A DNA stretch of 64,000 nt from NCBI RefSeq assembly GCF_014197265.1, contig NZ_JACIFH010000001.1, positions 186,001 to 250,000 on the forward strand, given 5' to 3'. This document shows, piece after piece, positions 14,875 through 22,884 of the stretch (the first letter of the stretch is position 1; each line of letters opens with the position of its first letter). This DNA is from Microbacterium invictum (GTDB lineage: Bacteria; Actinomycetota; Actinomycetes; Actinomycetales; Microbacteriaceae). The notes under the pieces were generated by a model. It had not been told where the DNA came from. It was given only the letters and a program-made list of their open reading frames with translations, and searched no databases. The position numbers were made by a program, and so were the translations under genes.

Positions 14875-14949
14875 GACGCGCTGGGGGATGTCTACAGCCT
14901 CCTCCACAATCGATGTACGAGACTGGCTCCCCACAGATACCATCTCAGT

Positions 14950-14965
14950 TCGAACGTATGTCTGA
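14950..14965. promoter_or_regulatory. LexA-like SOS box
   Basis: TCGAACGTATGTCTGA matches the actinobacterial LexA consensus TCGAACRTNYGTTYGA at every position but one (C for T at position 13). It overlaps the -35 region of the HNH gene promoter, where a repressor would block transcription. In M. tuberculosis several 13E12/DUF222 genes are known LexA targets. Confidence 0.6.
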
Positions 14966-14974
14966 GCATGCTGG

Positions 14975-14980
14975 CATGCT
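14975..14980 (+). promoter_or_regulatory. -10 box, leaderless start of HNH gene
   Basis: CATGCT, then six bases and ATG 14987. A 17-base spacer would put the -35 inside the LexA-like box. Confidence 0.35.
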
Positions 14981-14986
14981 GTATCT

Positions 14987-16600
14987 ATGACCTTCCTCGC
15001 CGAGTTGATCGAGAAACTGCAGGCCGTCAGCGGCCATGCCGAGCTCGACGTGGCACCCGGCGAGCTGCTGGAAGCGCTGCGTGGACTCGATGACGACGCG
15101 GTCATCGAGCTGGTGCACGAGGCCGCCGAGATCGGGTCGTGCGTCGAGCGCCTGAAGGTTGTCGGTGCGGCGGTCATCGCCGAACGATCGGCCGCGCCGC
15201 ACGGCGGGCTGTCGGGGCGGCGGGGGTTCCGTACGCCGGTGCAGCTGGTGCAGGACATCACGGGCGGCACGCGCCATGAGGCGTCACGGACGATGCGGGT
15301 GGGGTCGTCCCTGCTCGACGACGTGCCCGCCGAGGGCGAGGAGGTGCGGCCCGGTGGCGAGGAGGTGCCGCCGGGTGGTGGGGTGCCGCCGGGTGGCGAG
15401 GGGCCGCCGGTGCAGCTCGAGGAGCCGGTCTTCATCTGGCACGCGGAACTGCGCGAAGCCATGCTCGCGGGCACGCTGTCGACGGCGGCGCACGATGCGA
15501 TCCGCCGTGGACTGGGCGAGCCGGCCGCGGCCGATCGCGCCGATGAGGTGTGGGCCCTCGCCGCGCGTCAGCTCATGGAAGAGGTGAGGGGCATCGCCGT
15601 CGAAGAACTCGGCAGTCGCGCGCGTGCGGTGCGCGACGCGCTCGACCCGATCGGGGCCGAAGAGCGCTTCGCGCAGCGGTTCGCGAACCGGTCGTGGCGC
15701 CGGTGGACCGATGAGCACGGCGTCCGTCATGCGCATATCGTCTACGACGACGAGATGGGTGCGTGGGTCGATGCGCTCATGGATGCGGCGCTGCGTCCGC
15801 GCCGGGGCGGGCCGCGGTTCATGACCGATGCCGAGCGTGCGCAGGCCGAGTCGCTCGAGGGCGACCCGCGCACCAACGACCAGCTGACCTACGACCTCAT
15901 GGTCGACGTGATCCGCGCCGGGGCGCTCGCATCTGCTGAGGATGTGTTCGGGTCCCGGCAGCCGGGCGTTCGCATGGTCGTGGTCAAAGACATCGTGGGT
16001 CCGCGTGACCCGTTCGGCCGTCTCCTGGCCACCGCGCACCTCGAAGACGGCGGCGACGCGCTGCCCGGCTCGGTGCTCGAGGCGAAGCTCTGCGACACCG
16101 GAAGCCGCGAGATCACGGTCGATTCCTGCGGGAACCCGCTCGACCTCGGGCGAGAGAAGCGGCTGTTCACGTCGTCGCAGCGACTCGCATTCGCGATCCG
16201 CGACGGAGGGTGCATGTGGCCGGGCTGCGAACGGCCGCCCCTGTTCTGCGAGGCGCACCATTGCACGCCGTGGGCGGAGGGCGGCGCCACCGACGTCGAC
16301 GCGGGGATCCTGCTGTGTCGTTTCCACCACCTCCTGCTGCACAACGGAGGGTGGCGCATCACTCGCGAGGGGTTTGACACCGGTCCGGAGTTGGGACCAT
16401 TCATCCTGCACTCTCCCACCGGGGAGAAGATCGTCCTGAAGTCGAAGTCGCCGCTGCGCTGGGCGTGGAATCCGCCGCCGGATCGATGCGGCTGGCGCTC
16501 GCCGCCGGTCCCGGCGACGGAGCGACGGCCGGAACAGTGGCCGGAGGCGGTGTCGGAGCCGCCGACAGGGCAGGTGTGCGTTCCCGTGCTCGTGGAATGA
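14987..16600 (+). CDS. DUF222 (13E12 repeat family) HNH endonuclease-like protein
   Basis: The 537-residue product combines an N-terminal helical DUF222 region (through about residue 390) with a C-terminal HNH nuclease motif. The latter shows GCMWPGCERPPLFCEAHHC at about 408-426, then TPWAEGG and ILLCRFHHLLLHNGGW, with the Cys pairs and His residues for zinc and catalysis present. A low-complexity insert EEVRPGGEEVPPGGGVPP lies near residues 118-140. Family members form large paralogous sets in actinobacteria; their biological role is not settled. The LexA-like box just upstream suggests induction by DNA damage. There is no ribosome binding site; the start follows the -10 box. Confidence 0.85.
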   Translation: MTFLAELIEKLQAVSGHAELDVAPGELLEALRGLDDDAVIELVHEAAEIGSCVERLKVVGAAVIAERSAAPHGGLSGRRGFRTPVQLVQDITGGTRHEASRTMRVGSSLLDDVPAEGEEVRPGGEEVPPGGGVPPGGEGPPVQLEEPVFIWHAELREAMLAGTLSTAAHDAIRRGLGEPAAADRADEVWALAARQLMEEVRGIAVEELGSRARAVRDALDPIGAEERFAQRFANRSWRRWTDEHGVRHAHIVYDDEMGAWVDALMDAALRPRRGGPRFMTDAERAQAESLEGDPRTNDQLTYDLMVDVIRAGALASAEDVFGSRQPGVRMVVVKDIVGPRDPFGRLLATAHLEDGGDALPGSVLEAKLCDTGSREITVDSCGNPLDLGREKRLFTSSQRLAFAIRDGGCMWPGCERPPLFCEAHHCTPWAEGGATDVDAGILLCRFHHLLLHNGGWRITREGFDTGPELGPFILHSPTGEKIVLKSKSPLRWAWNPPPDRCGWRSPPVPATERRPEQWPEAVSEPPTGQVCVPVLVE

Positions 16601-16632
16601 CCCTGGCGCCATCCTCGTGACATGACCACCTG

Positions 16633-16668
16633 AGCGATGTATCGTTATGTATCGCTAGATATGTCGCT
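16633..16668. promoter_or_regulatory. candidate PadR operator
   Basis: An imperfect palindrome: AGCGATGTATC on the left and GATATGTCGCT on the right, with direct ATGTATCG copies between. It sits 33 bases before the PadR gene. PadR-family regulators commonly bind AT-rich ATGT/TATC-type palindromes upstream of their own gene, so autoregulation is likely. Confidence 0.5.
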
Positions 16669-16700
16669 GGGCATCTCGCGCGTGGGCGAAGGAGGTCGTC

Positions 16701-17411
16701 ATGGACGGATTCGGTGGACAGGGCTTCGGCGGGCAGAGCTCCGGCGGACAGGGATTCGGCGGGCAGGGCTCGGGCGGACAGGGATTCGGCGGGCAGAGCT
16801 CGGGCGGGCAGAGCTCCGGCGGACAGGGATTCGGCGGCCCGGGTTTCGGTGGCACAGGTTTCGGCGGGCAGGGTTTCGGCGGACCGGGCGCAAGCTGGCC
16901 GGTGGCCGGGCTGCGCGAAGCGATGGACCAGCTGCGCGGCATATTCGACCCGCGCGGCAGCGGCAGCGGCACGCGCATGGGGCGAGGCGACGTCCGCGCC
17001 GCGATCCTGACGTTGCTGGCCGAGAGGCCGATGCACGGCTACCAGGTCATCCAGGAGATCGAGCAGCGCAGCGGGGGAGCGTGGAAGCCGAGCCCCGGGT
17101 CGGTGTATCCGACACTGCAGCTGCTGGCCGATGAGGGCCTGATCAGCGTCGAGGAGGCCGGTGGCCGCAAGACCTACTCGCTCACCGATGAGGGGCGGGC
17201 TGTGGCGGATTCCGAAGGAGCCACGCCCTGGGAGTCGACCGCGCGCAGCTCGGACGGACCCCACTCGATGGCCCTGCCGAAGGCCGGCGCCGAACTCGCG
17301 CAGGCGGCCATGCAGGTCGGTCGCTCGGGCACGCCCGAGCAGGTCGAGCAGGCCGTGGCCGTGCTCGAGGAAGCGCGCCGCAAGCTCTATTCGATCCTCG
17401 CCCAGGACTGA
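16701..17411 (+). CDS. PadR family regulator with Gly/Gln-rich N-terminal repeat
   Basis: The 236-residue protein begins with about 63 residues of five-residue repeats of the type GFGGQ/SSGGQ/GSGGQ, then a linker, then a PadR winged helix at about 92-175. The latter shows RAAILTLLAERPMHGYQVIQ, EIEQRSGGAWKPSPGSVYPT and LQLLADEGLISVEEAGGRKT, followed by YSLTDEGR. The C-terminal helices (ELAQAAMQVGRSGTPEQVEQ onward) would give dimerisation. GGAGGTCGTC before the ATG sets the start, so the repeat is translated. Similar Gly-rich tails occur on PadR-like proteins of this group, but a run this regular looks prion-like or phase-separating. Four bases separate it from the ABC1 kinase gene, so that gene is a likely target. 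Confidence 0.85.
   Translation: MDGFGGQGFGGQSSGGQGFGGQGSGGQGFGGQSSGGQSSGGQGFGGPGFGGTGFGGQGFGGPGASWPVAGLREAMDQLRGIFDPRGSGSGTRMGRGDVRAAILTLLAERPMHGYQVIQEIEQRSGGAWKPSPGSVYPTLQLLADEGLISVEEAGGRKTYSLTDEGRAVADSEGATPWESTARSSDGPHSMALPKAGAELAQAAMQVGRSGTPEQVEQAVAVLEEARRKLYSILAQD
16704..16890 (+). repeat. 15-bp tandem repeat encoding GFGGQ-type units
   Basis: About twelve copies of a 15-base unit of the form ggNttcggcgggcag within the PadR gene. It is coding, stays in frame and is likely prone to copy-number change by slippage. Confidence 0.8.
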
Positions 17412-17415
17412 CCGG

Positions 17416-19128
17416 GTGCGCCCGGCGCCCGGACAGCCCGGGCTCACCACGACCGCCCGCGCGCGCTACCGCCGCATCATGCGGTTCGCCGCGCGGCACA
17501 TGCTGCAGGCGTGGTGGTTCGAGCTGTTCCTCCCGCGCCTCGGGTTCGGCGCGCTCGCCGCGCGCGGACGCCCCACTCGCATGCAGGCCATCGCCCGCCG
17601 CTTCCACGTCCTCGCCGTCGACCTGGGCGGTCTCATGATCAAAGTCGGCCAGTTCATGTCGTCACGTCTCGACGTGCTGCCGCCCGAGATCACGGACCAG
17701 CTCGCCGGACTCCAGGACGAGGTCCCGCCCGTCGGCTTCGACGCCATCCGCGCGCTCACCGAGGCCGAACTCGGCGTTCCGCTCGACACCGCGTACGCAT
17801 CCTTCGACCCGCAGCCTCTGGCAGCGGCATCCCTCGGTCAAGCGCATCGCGCACGGCTGGCCGATGCCGACGCGCAGATCAGCGGATTCGCTGAGGTCGT
17901 CGTGAAGGTCCAGCGGCCGGGAATCGATGAGATCGTCGACGTGGATCTGTCGGCACTGCGGCGCGTGGCGCGCTGGCTGAGTCGCGTCGACCTGGTCTCA
18001 CGCCGCGTCGATACGCGCGCGCTCGTCGAGGAGTTCGCGGTCACCAGTCTCGAGGAGATCGACTATCTGCACGAGGCCGCGGCGGCGGAGCGGTTCGCGC
18101 AGAACGTCGCCGGCGACGCCCGCGTGAATGCGCCCGAGGTCGCCTGGGAGCGGACCACCCGCCGCGTGCTGACTCTGCGCGATGTGACGGCCATCAAGAT
18201 CAACGACGTCGACGCGTTGCGCGCCGCCGGCATCGACCCGGCAGATGTCGCGCGTGACTTCGCCGCCGTTATGTTCGACCAGCTGTTCGTCGACGGGTAC
18301 TTCCACGCCGATCCGCACCCGGGCAACATCTTCGTCACCCCGCATGCACCGGGGATGGATGCCGGGGATCGGGCATGGTCGTTCACGTTCATCGACTTCG
18401 GGATGATGGGCGAGATCCCGGCCACGCTGCGGCGTGGCCTGCGACGGGCGATCATCGCCGCCGCCGCGCGAGACGGCGCGGGGCTGGTTGCCGCGATCCA
18501 GGAGGTCGGTGCGCTGCTGCCTTCGGCGGACACCGCCGAACTCGAACGCGCCATGACGCAGCTGTTCGCCCGGTTCGGCGGCATGGGCTTCGCCGAGCTG
18601 CAGCGAGTCGATCCCCGGGAGTTCCGCGACTTCGGCGTCGAGTTCGGCGACCTCGCCCGGTCGATGCCGTTCCAGCTGCCCGAGAACTTCCTCCTGCTCG
18701 TCCGCGCGGTCTCCCTCACCTCGGGGATGTGCAGCGCGCTCGACCCCGGATTCAACATCTGGGACGCCGTCGAGCCCTACGCTGCCAAGCTCCTGCGCGA
18801 CGAAGGCGGCAACTCACTGCGCGATCTCGGGTCGCGTGCGCTGGCGACGGTCACCTCGGCCGTCAGCCTGCCGCAGCGGTTCGACGAACTGGCATCCCGC
18901 ATCGAAGACGGTCGCATCGCCGTCAACAGTCCCCGCCTGGATCGGCGGCTCACGGTGCTCGAACGCACCGCGCGCCGGGTCGTGTCGGCGATCCTGTTCG
19001 CCGCCCTGCTGATCGGCGGCATCCTGCTGCGTGAGACGGATGCCGTCTTCGGCGCCGTCCTGATGTGGGCGTCGGCCGTGCCCCTGCTCCACGCCGTCTT
19101 CGCCGGCTGGATCAATCGGGGTCGCTGA
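17416..19128 (+). CDS. ABC1/UbiB (AarF) family atypical kinase
   Basis: The 570-residue product shows the UbiB kinase-like hallmarks. These are the KxGQ motif KVGQFMSSRLDVLPPE at residues 76-91, the Ala-rich loop ASLGQAHRA, the Lys of VVKVQRPG, EEIDYLHEA, the catalytic-type HADPHPGNIF at 297-306 and the metal motif FIDFGMMGE near 326-334. Two C-terminal hydrophobic segments (VSAILFAALLIGGILL and GAVLMWASAVPLLHAVFAGW) anchor it to the membrane. UbiB-type proteins are ATPases linked to quinone or other lipid handling. GTG 17416 lies four bases after the PadR stop and includes the usual RARYRRIMRFAARHM opening, so I prefer it to ATG 17476. It overlaps the convergent oxidoreductase gene by 17 bases. 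Confidence 0.85.
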   Translation: MRPAPGQPGLTTTARARYRRIMRFAARHMLQAWWFELFLPRLGFGALAARGRPTRMQAIARRFHVLAVDLGGLMIKVGQFMSSRLDVLPPEITDQLAGLQDEVPPVGFDAIRALTEAELGVPLDTAYASFDPQPLAAASLGQAHRARLADADAQISGFAEVVVKVQRPGIDEIVDVDLSALRRVARWLSRVDLVSRRVDTRALVEEFAVTSLEEIDYLHEAAAAERFAQNVAGDARVNAPEVAWERTTRRVLTLRDVTAIKINDVDALRAAGIDPADVARDFAAVMFDQLFVDGYFHADPHPGNIFVTPHAPGMDAGDRAWSFTFIDFGMMGEIPATLRRGLRRAIIAAAARDGAGLVAAIQEVGALLPSADTAELERAMTQLFARFGGMGFAELQRVDPREFRDFGVEFGDLARSMPFQLPENFLLLVRAVSLTSGMCSALDPGFNIWDAVEPYAAKLLRDEGGNSLRDLGSRALATVTSAVSLPQRFDELASRIEDGRIAVNSPRLDRRLTVLERTARRVVSAILFAALLIGGILLRETDAVFGAVLMWASAVPLLHAVFAGWINRGR

Positions 19129-20128
19129 GCCGCACCAGCATCTTGCCGACGTTCCTGCCCTCGAACAGCCCGAGCAGCGCATCGGGGGCGTTCTCGAGAC
19201 CGTCAACCACCGTCATCGGCGCCGGGAGCGACCCGTCTCGCAGCCATCCCGACGCGAGTTCGATCCACTCCGCGAACAGGTCGTAGTGGTCGAGCACGAT
19301 GAAGCCCCGCATCGTCAGGCGTTTGGTCACGATGAGCGAGAGGTTCGTCGGCCCGGGTTGGGGACGCTCGGCGTTGTACTGCGAGATGGCTCCGCACATC
19401 GCCACCCGGCCGCCCACGTGCAGGGACGACAGCGCGGCTTCGAGATGCTCGCCGCCGACGTTGTCGAAATACACGTCGATGCCCTCGGGCGCAGCAGCCT
19501 TGAGCGACCTGCGGACGGGGCCGGCCCGGTAGTCGAAGCCGGCGTCGTATCCGAGGTCGCCGGTCAGGCGAGCGACCTTCTCCGGTCCGCCGGCCGATCC
19601 GATCACCGTCGATGCCCCGAGGTGGCGGGCGACGCGTGCGGCGGTCACGCCGACGGCCCCGGCGGCGCCGGAGATGAACACGGTCTCGCCGTCGGCCACG
19701 CGTGCGATGCGTGTCAGTCCGACGTACGCGGTGAGGCCGGTCAGGCCGAGGACGCCGAGGTGGTGCTCGGGGTCCGCGAGGCTCGCGTCGATGACCCGCA
19801 CCTCATCCTCGCCGAGCACCGCGTGGTCGCGGAAGCCCCGGGAGTGCAGCACGACCTGCCCCTCGGCCACGGTGTCCGAGCGCGAGGCGACGACGGTGCC
19901 GACGGCGGGAGCATCCATCGCCGCGCCGAGTGGGAACGGCGGCACGTAGGACGCGGCGTCGCGCATGCGACCGCGCATCGCCGGGTCGACCGACATCCAG
20001 TCGTTGCGCACGAGCACCTGACCGCGTTGGAGCTCATCCAGATGGACCTCGACGAGTGCGAAGTCGTCGGGCTGCGCAAGCGCGTCCGGACGGTGGACGA
20101 GCCTGATCTCGCGACTGGTCGTGGGCAT
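19112..20128 (-). CDS. NADP-dependent oxidoreductase (MDR superfamily, leukotriene-B4-dehydrogenase type)
   Basis: The 338-residue product is a medium-chain reductase without structural zinc. It has the N-terminal RDVL-type segment QVLVRNDWMSVDPAMRGRM, the cofactor-binding signature GETVFISGAAGAVGVTAARV with the AAGAVG glycine motif, GSAGGPEKVARL, DVYFDNVGGEHLEAAL, and the late VTKRLTMRGFIVLDH typical of curcumin/dihydrocurcumin, YncB and prostaglandin reductase 1-like enzymes. These reduce the C=C bond of alpha,beta-unsaturated carbonyls with NADPH. The ATG at 20128 has a GAGGA site eight bases upstream. The substrate is unknown; a detoxification role is plausible. Confidence 0.88.
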   Translation of the reverse strand: MPTTSREIRLVHRPDALAQPDDFALVEVHLDELQRGQVLVRNDWMSVDPAMRGRMRDAASYVPPFPLGAAMDAPAVGTVVASRSDTVAEGQVVLHSRGFRDHAVLGEDEVRVIDASLADPEHHLGVLGLTGLTAYVGLTRIARVADGETVFISGAAGAVGVTAARVARHLGASTVIGSAGGPEKVARLTGDLGYDAGFDYRAGPVRRSLKAAAPEGIDVYFDNVGGEHLEAALSSLHVGGRVAMCGAISQYNAERPQPGPTNLSLIVTKRLTMRGFIVLDHYDLFAEWIELASGWLRDGSLPAPMTVVDGLENAPDALLGLFEGRNVGKMLVRLSDPD

Positions 20129-20129
20129 G

Positions 20130-20314
20130 GAGGTCCTCTTCGTCGGGGGCGGTCGTGTGCCACTCTGCGACGCGTGCGGCGCCGGTGTGCTGACTCCAGA
20201 GCGTGTATTCGACGGCGGCCGGTGGCGACACGAACTCGAGCCCGGACCGGTGTGGACGGTCTCCTGGGAGAGGAGGACACCCGTGGCCGGGTCGAGGATG
20301 AGGATGTGGTTCAT
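20130..20314 (-). pseudogene. possible frameshifted small ORF upstream of the oxidoreductase
   Basis: From an ATG at 20314 the minus strand reads MNHILILDPATGVLLSQETV in one frame. After about residue 23 coding character moves to another frame, which reads GLEFVSPPAAVEYTLWSQHT and continues GAARVAEWHTTAPDEED. Together they look like one small gene broken by a one-base shift. The plus strand is also open here, so this may be chance. Confidence 0.2.
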
Positions 20315-20328
20315 CGCGAGCAGCCAAC

Positions 20329-20361
20329 AACGAGAGCCCGGCCGATGGCCGAGCTCTCGTT
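20329..20361 (-). terminator. hairpin downstream of tRNA-Ser
   Basis: AACGAGAGC pairs with GCTCTCGTT and inside it GGCC with GGCC. On the minus strand it is followed by GTTGTTGG, and it lies 60 bases beyond the tRNA, so it is its likely terminator. Confidence 0.5.
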
Positions 20362-20370
20362 CATGAAAGT

Positions 20371-20413
20371 CGCTTATGTCGCGACTCATATGTCACCTAT
20401 GACGCGACTCATC
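20371..20413. promoter_or_regulatory. tandem operator-like sites after tRNA-Ser
   Basis: On the minus strand ATGAGTCGCGTCAT and ATGAGTCGCGACAT, each close to palindromic, are spaced 23 bases apart start to start, and a further GCGACT half site follows. This could be a binding array for a MarR- or TetR-like regulator of the oxidoreductase gene downstream. Confidence 0.3.
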
Positions 20414-20420
20414 ACAAGGG

Positions 20421-20505
20421 CGGAGGATAGGGGATTCGAACCCCTGAGGGCTTGCACCCAACACGCTTTCCAAGCGTGCGCCATAGGCCACTAGGCGAAT
20501 CCTCC
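20421..20505 (-). tRNA. tRNA-Ser (GGA anticodon)
   Basis: The acceptor arms GGAGGAT and ATCCTCC pair; the anticodon arm is ACGCT-TGGAAAG-type with GGA in the loop (reads UCC/UCU); there is a long variable arm, and the T arm contains GGTTCGAATCC. The 85-base length is normal for a class II serine tRNA. CCA is not encoded. Confidence 0.93.
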
Positions 20506-20529
20506 AGGTCCCGCGAGCGGGCCGAAGAC

Positions 20530-20535
20530 AGTCTA
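20530..20535 (-). promoter_or_regulatory. -10 box of tRNA-Ser
   Basis: TAGACT on the minus strand about 25 bases before the tRNA 5' end, overlapping the 3' end of the transglutaminase gene. Confidence 0.4.
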
Positions 20536-22884
20536 CCTGGTGGCGGCCGGGGCAACCGACGGCAGGCCCGGCCGCTGTGCGATGGCCGAACCCGGGCGCA
20601 CGACGAGCGACCGCGGCAGCAGCAGAGCGCCCCGGCGCACGTGGGCGGGTGCGGCCGCGAGCAGTCCGCGGCGCACGATCACGGCATCCATCCCCGCATC
20701 CGACGAGTCCGGAGCCGTGCGGGCATAGTTGGCGTACTCCACCGCCGCCACCAGGCGCCCCACGGCGTCCGCCGGGGCTCCGTGTCTGCGCACCAGCCGG
20801 GCACCGAACGCGCGGGGTGACTCGGCGCCGGGGACCGAGATGCCCAGGTCGATTGCGACGTCCTGCACGAGTCGCCAGGCCGCGCTCACGTCTCCCGCCC
20901 GCGCGCGTCCGCGCAGCACTTCGAACCGCACGCGTCCGGCCGCCCCCGGGATCACTCCTGCCACCAGCGCGATCGCAAGTGCCATGAGGTAGGGCGCGGG
21001 GTCCACGGGCGCCGAACCGGGCCCGGCGCCCCCCGCCTCCGGCCCGTCCTGGTCGTCGAGCGGGGCGGCCGAACCGGTGGGGTTCGGGCTCGCGCTCGGG
21101 GCCGGGCCGCTGATGTCCTCGCCGCCGTCGTCCGGCACGGCGGATGTCTCGGGCAGGAAGCTCGTCGGCACGCCCAGGCTCTTGGTCGGCTCGAAGGGCA
21201 CCCACCCGATGCCCTCGAAGTGCACTTCGGGCCAGGCATGCAGCATGCTCGTCGAGACCGAGGCGACGCGCTCGCCGTCGACCACATCGTTGGTCATGGT
21301 TCCGGGCAGGAAGCCGATGACGATGCGCGAGGGCATGCCGAGGGTCCGCGCCATCAGCGCGAACGACGAGGCGAAGTGCACGCAGTAGCCCTCGCGCACA
21401 TCGAGGAACTCGGCGACGGCGTCGGCTCCCGTGCCGTCGAAGCCCGCCTGCACGGGGGAGAACAGCGAGTACGAGAACGAGGGCCCTCGGAACCACGACT
21501 GCAGGGCGATCAGCCTGTCGTAGTCGTTGCCGGCTTCCGCGGTGACCTCGATCGCGGTCTCGCCGATGATCGGAGGCATGTCGCCGGGCAGGCCGAACAC
21601 GTCTGAGTCGGTGTTGGCCATCGTGGCGTCGGCCGCGCGGATCTGCTCGCGCGTCGGTCGCGGCAGATGGCTCACGACCACGTAGTTCTGCCCCTGCGTC
21701 GTGCTCTGCGCGGTGACGACCGTGCGATTGGCGGCCACGGCCCGCCAGAAGCCACCGAGCCCCTCGATCGACACTGCGGGGTAGGGGACCGGCAGCCGCG
21801 CCGATGCCAGCTTGTCGATCTCGATGGTCGTCCGGTACTGCGTGATCCGCACGTCGTCGTCCACGTTCATCGGGCCGAACGGCGCCGACTGCTCCAGATC
21901 GACCGAACGGTACCGATCGGGCTTCCACACCTCGCCGTCGAACGACGACAGCGTCGCCGCGCGCAGGTACGGCGTCGACGGCGCATTGGTGTGCACCCGC
22001 AGAACCTCCATGTCGGCCGGCTGGCGAAGGTCCTTGCCGAGTTCGAGCGTCGCGTCGATGGATGCCACGCCCAGCCCCGTGCCCGATCCGGCCGTCGCCG
22101 GGGGCAGCGTGGGGGTCGTCAGCACAGTGAGGGCGATCGCCGCGGCGCCGATGCTCGCGGCCATGGCCGTCACTCCGGCCCCGGCGCGTGCCCCGGCCGG
22201 TGACGGTGCTTCGCGGGTCCGTGTCTCGGCCCGGATCAGGTAGAGGATGGATGCCGCCAGGAACACGAACGAGATGACGCTGTCGTCGCTGGGCACCGCG
22301 ATCGAGGGGATCAGCCAGACCGCGACCAGGGCGACGGCCGCCAGCAGCGGCATCCGCGCCGTCAGCACGACGTGATCCAGCGCGATCGTCAGCGCGCCGA
22401 GGGCGGTGACCACGATGAACGTGACAGAGCGGGTCGGCTCGAGCGGCGACACCCCCAGCAGGATCTCGTTCGCGGCCACCTGCACGATCACGGGCGTCTC
22501 GCCGAACGACTCGAAGCTCGGGATGAACCCGAGGATCGCCGTATCGCGCAGATACACCACGGTGACCACCGCGACCCAGAGCGCGATCTCGATCAGGGTG
22601 ACGGCCAGCCCCGGCACCCGAAGACGTCGCGCCGCGTAGCCGACGCCCAGCAGAAGCGCGGCGAACGCGATGACCCCCGCCACCCAGCCGCCGGGGGCGA
22701 TGACGCCGGTGAGCGGGGCGAGGGCTGCGACGATCGCCACGAAGAGCCCGATCGTCAACCGGGTCTCGCCGCGTCGCGCGGACGAGCCCGGCGCGGACGA
22801 GTCCGGCGCGGACGAACCCGGCGCGGACGAGCCCGGCGCGGGTGACGCCGTCGCGGGCGCAGCCGCCGCACTACGAGACGACAT
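20533..22884 (-). CDS. DUF3488/transglutaminase-like membrane protein (TgpA type)
   Basis: This 783-residue protein has a Gly/Ser/Pro-rich N-terminal tail with five-residue repeats (APGSS/APDSS), about six membrane helices in the first 240 residues, a large extracytoplasmic part, and a late helix (APYLMALAIALVAGVIPGAA) before a cytoplasmic tail. The transglutaminase-like core has Cys501 in REGYCVHFASSFALMARTLG, a His near 549 in HAWPEVHFEG and the following GWVPFEPT, so the catalytic set looks intact. Homologues occur in DUF58-MoxR-TgpA clusters with suspected envelope or protein-crosslinking roles. The ATG overlaps the stop of the DUF58 gene by 14 bases, fixing the start and giving coupling. 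Confidence 0.88.
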   Translation of the reverse strand: MSSRSAAAAPATASPAPGSSAPGSSAPDSSAPGSSARRGETRLTIGLFVAIVAALAPLTGVIAPGGWVAGVIAFAALLLGVGYAARRLRVPGLAVTLIEIALWVAVVTVVYLRDTAILGFIPSFESFGETPVIVQVAANEILLGVSPLEPTRSVTFIVVTALGALTIALDHVVLTARMPLLAAVALVAVWLIPSIAVPSDDSVISFVFLAASILYLIRAETRTREAPSPAGARAGAGVTAMAASIGAAAIALTVLTTPTLPPATAGSGTGLGVASIDATLELGKDLRQPADMEVLRVHTNAPSTPYLRAATLSSFDGEVWKPDRYRSVDLEQSAPFGPMNVDDDVRITQYRTTIEIDKLASARLPVPYPAVSIEGLGGFWRAVAANRTVVTAQSTTQGQNYVVVSHLPRPTREQIRAADATMANTDSDVFGLPGDMPPIIGETAIEVTAEAGNDYDRLIALQSWFRGPSFSYSLFSPVQAGFDGTGADAVAEFLDVREGYCVHFASSFALMARTLGMPSRIVIGFLPGTMTNDVVDGERVASVSTSMLHAWPEVHFEGIGWVPFEPTKSLGVPTSFLPETSAVPDDGGEDISGPAPSASPNPTGSAAPLDDQDGPEAGGAGPGSAPVDPAPYLMALAIALVAGVIPGAAGRVRFEVLRGRARAGDVSAAWRLVQDVAIDLGISVPGAESPRAFGARLVRRHGAPADAVGRLVAAVEYANYARTAPDSSDAGMDAVIVRRGLLAAAPAHVRRGALLLPRSLVVRPGSAIAQRPGLPSVAPAATR

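Noticed and set aside
17161..17415. N-terminal extension of the ABC1 kinase into the PadR gene
   Set aside because: The extension reads as Arg-rich antiframe of PadR; the family N-terminus begins at or after the GTG at 17416.
20421..20505. Integration (att) site at tRNA-Ser
   Set aside because: No integrase gene or second copy of the tRNA 3' end is visible on either side.
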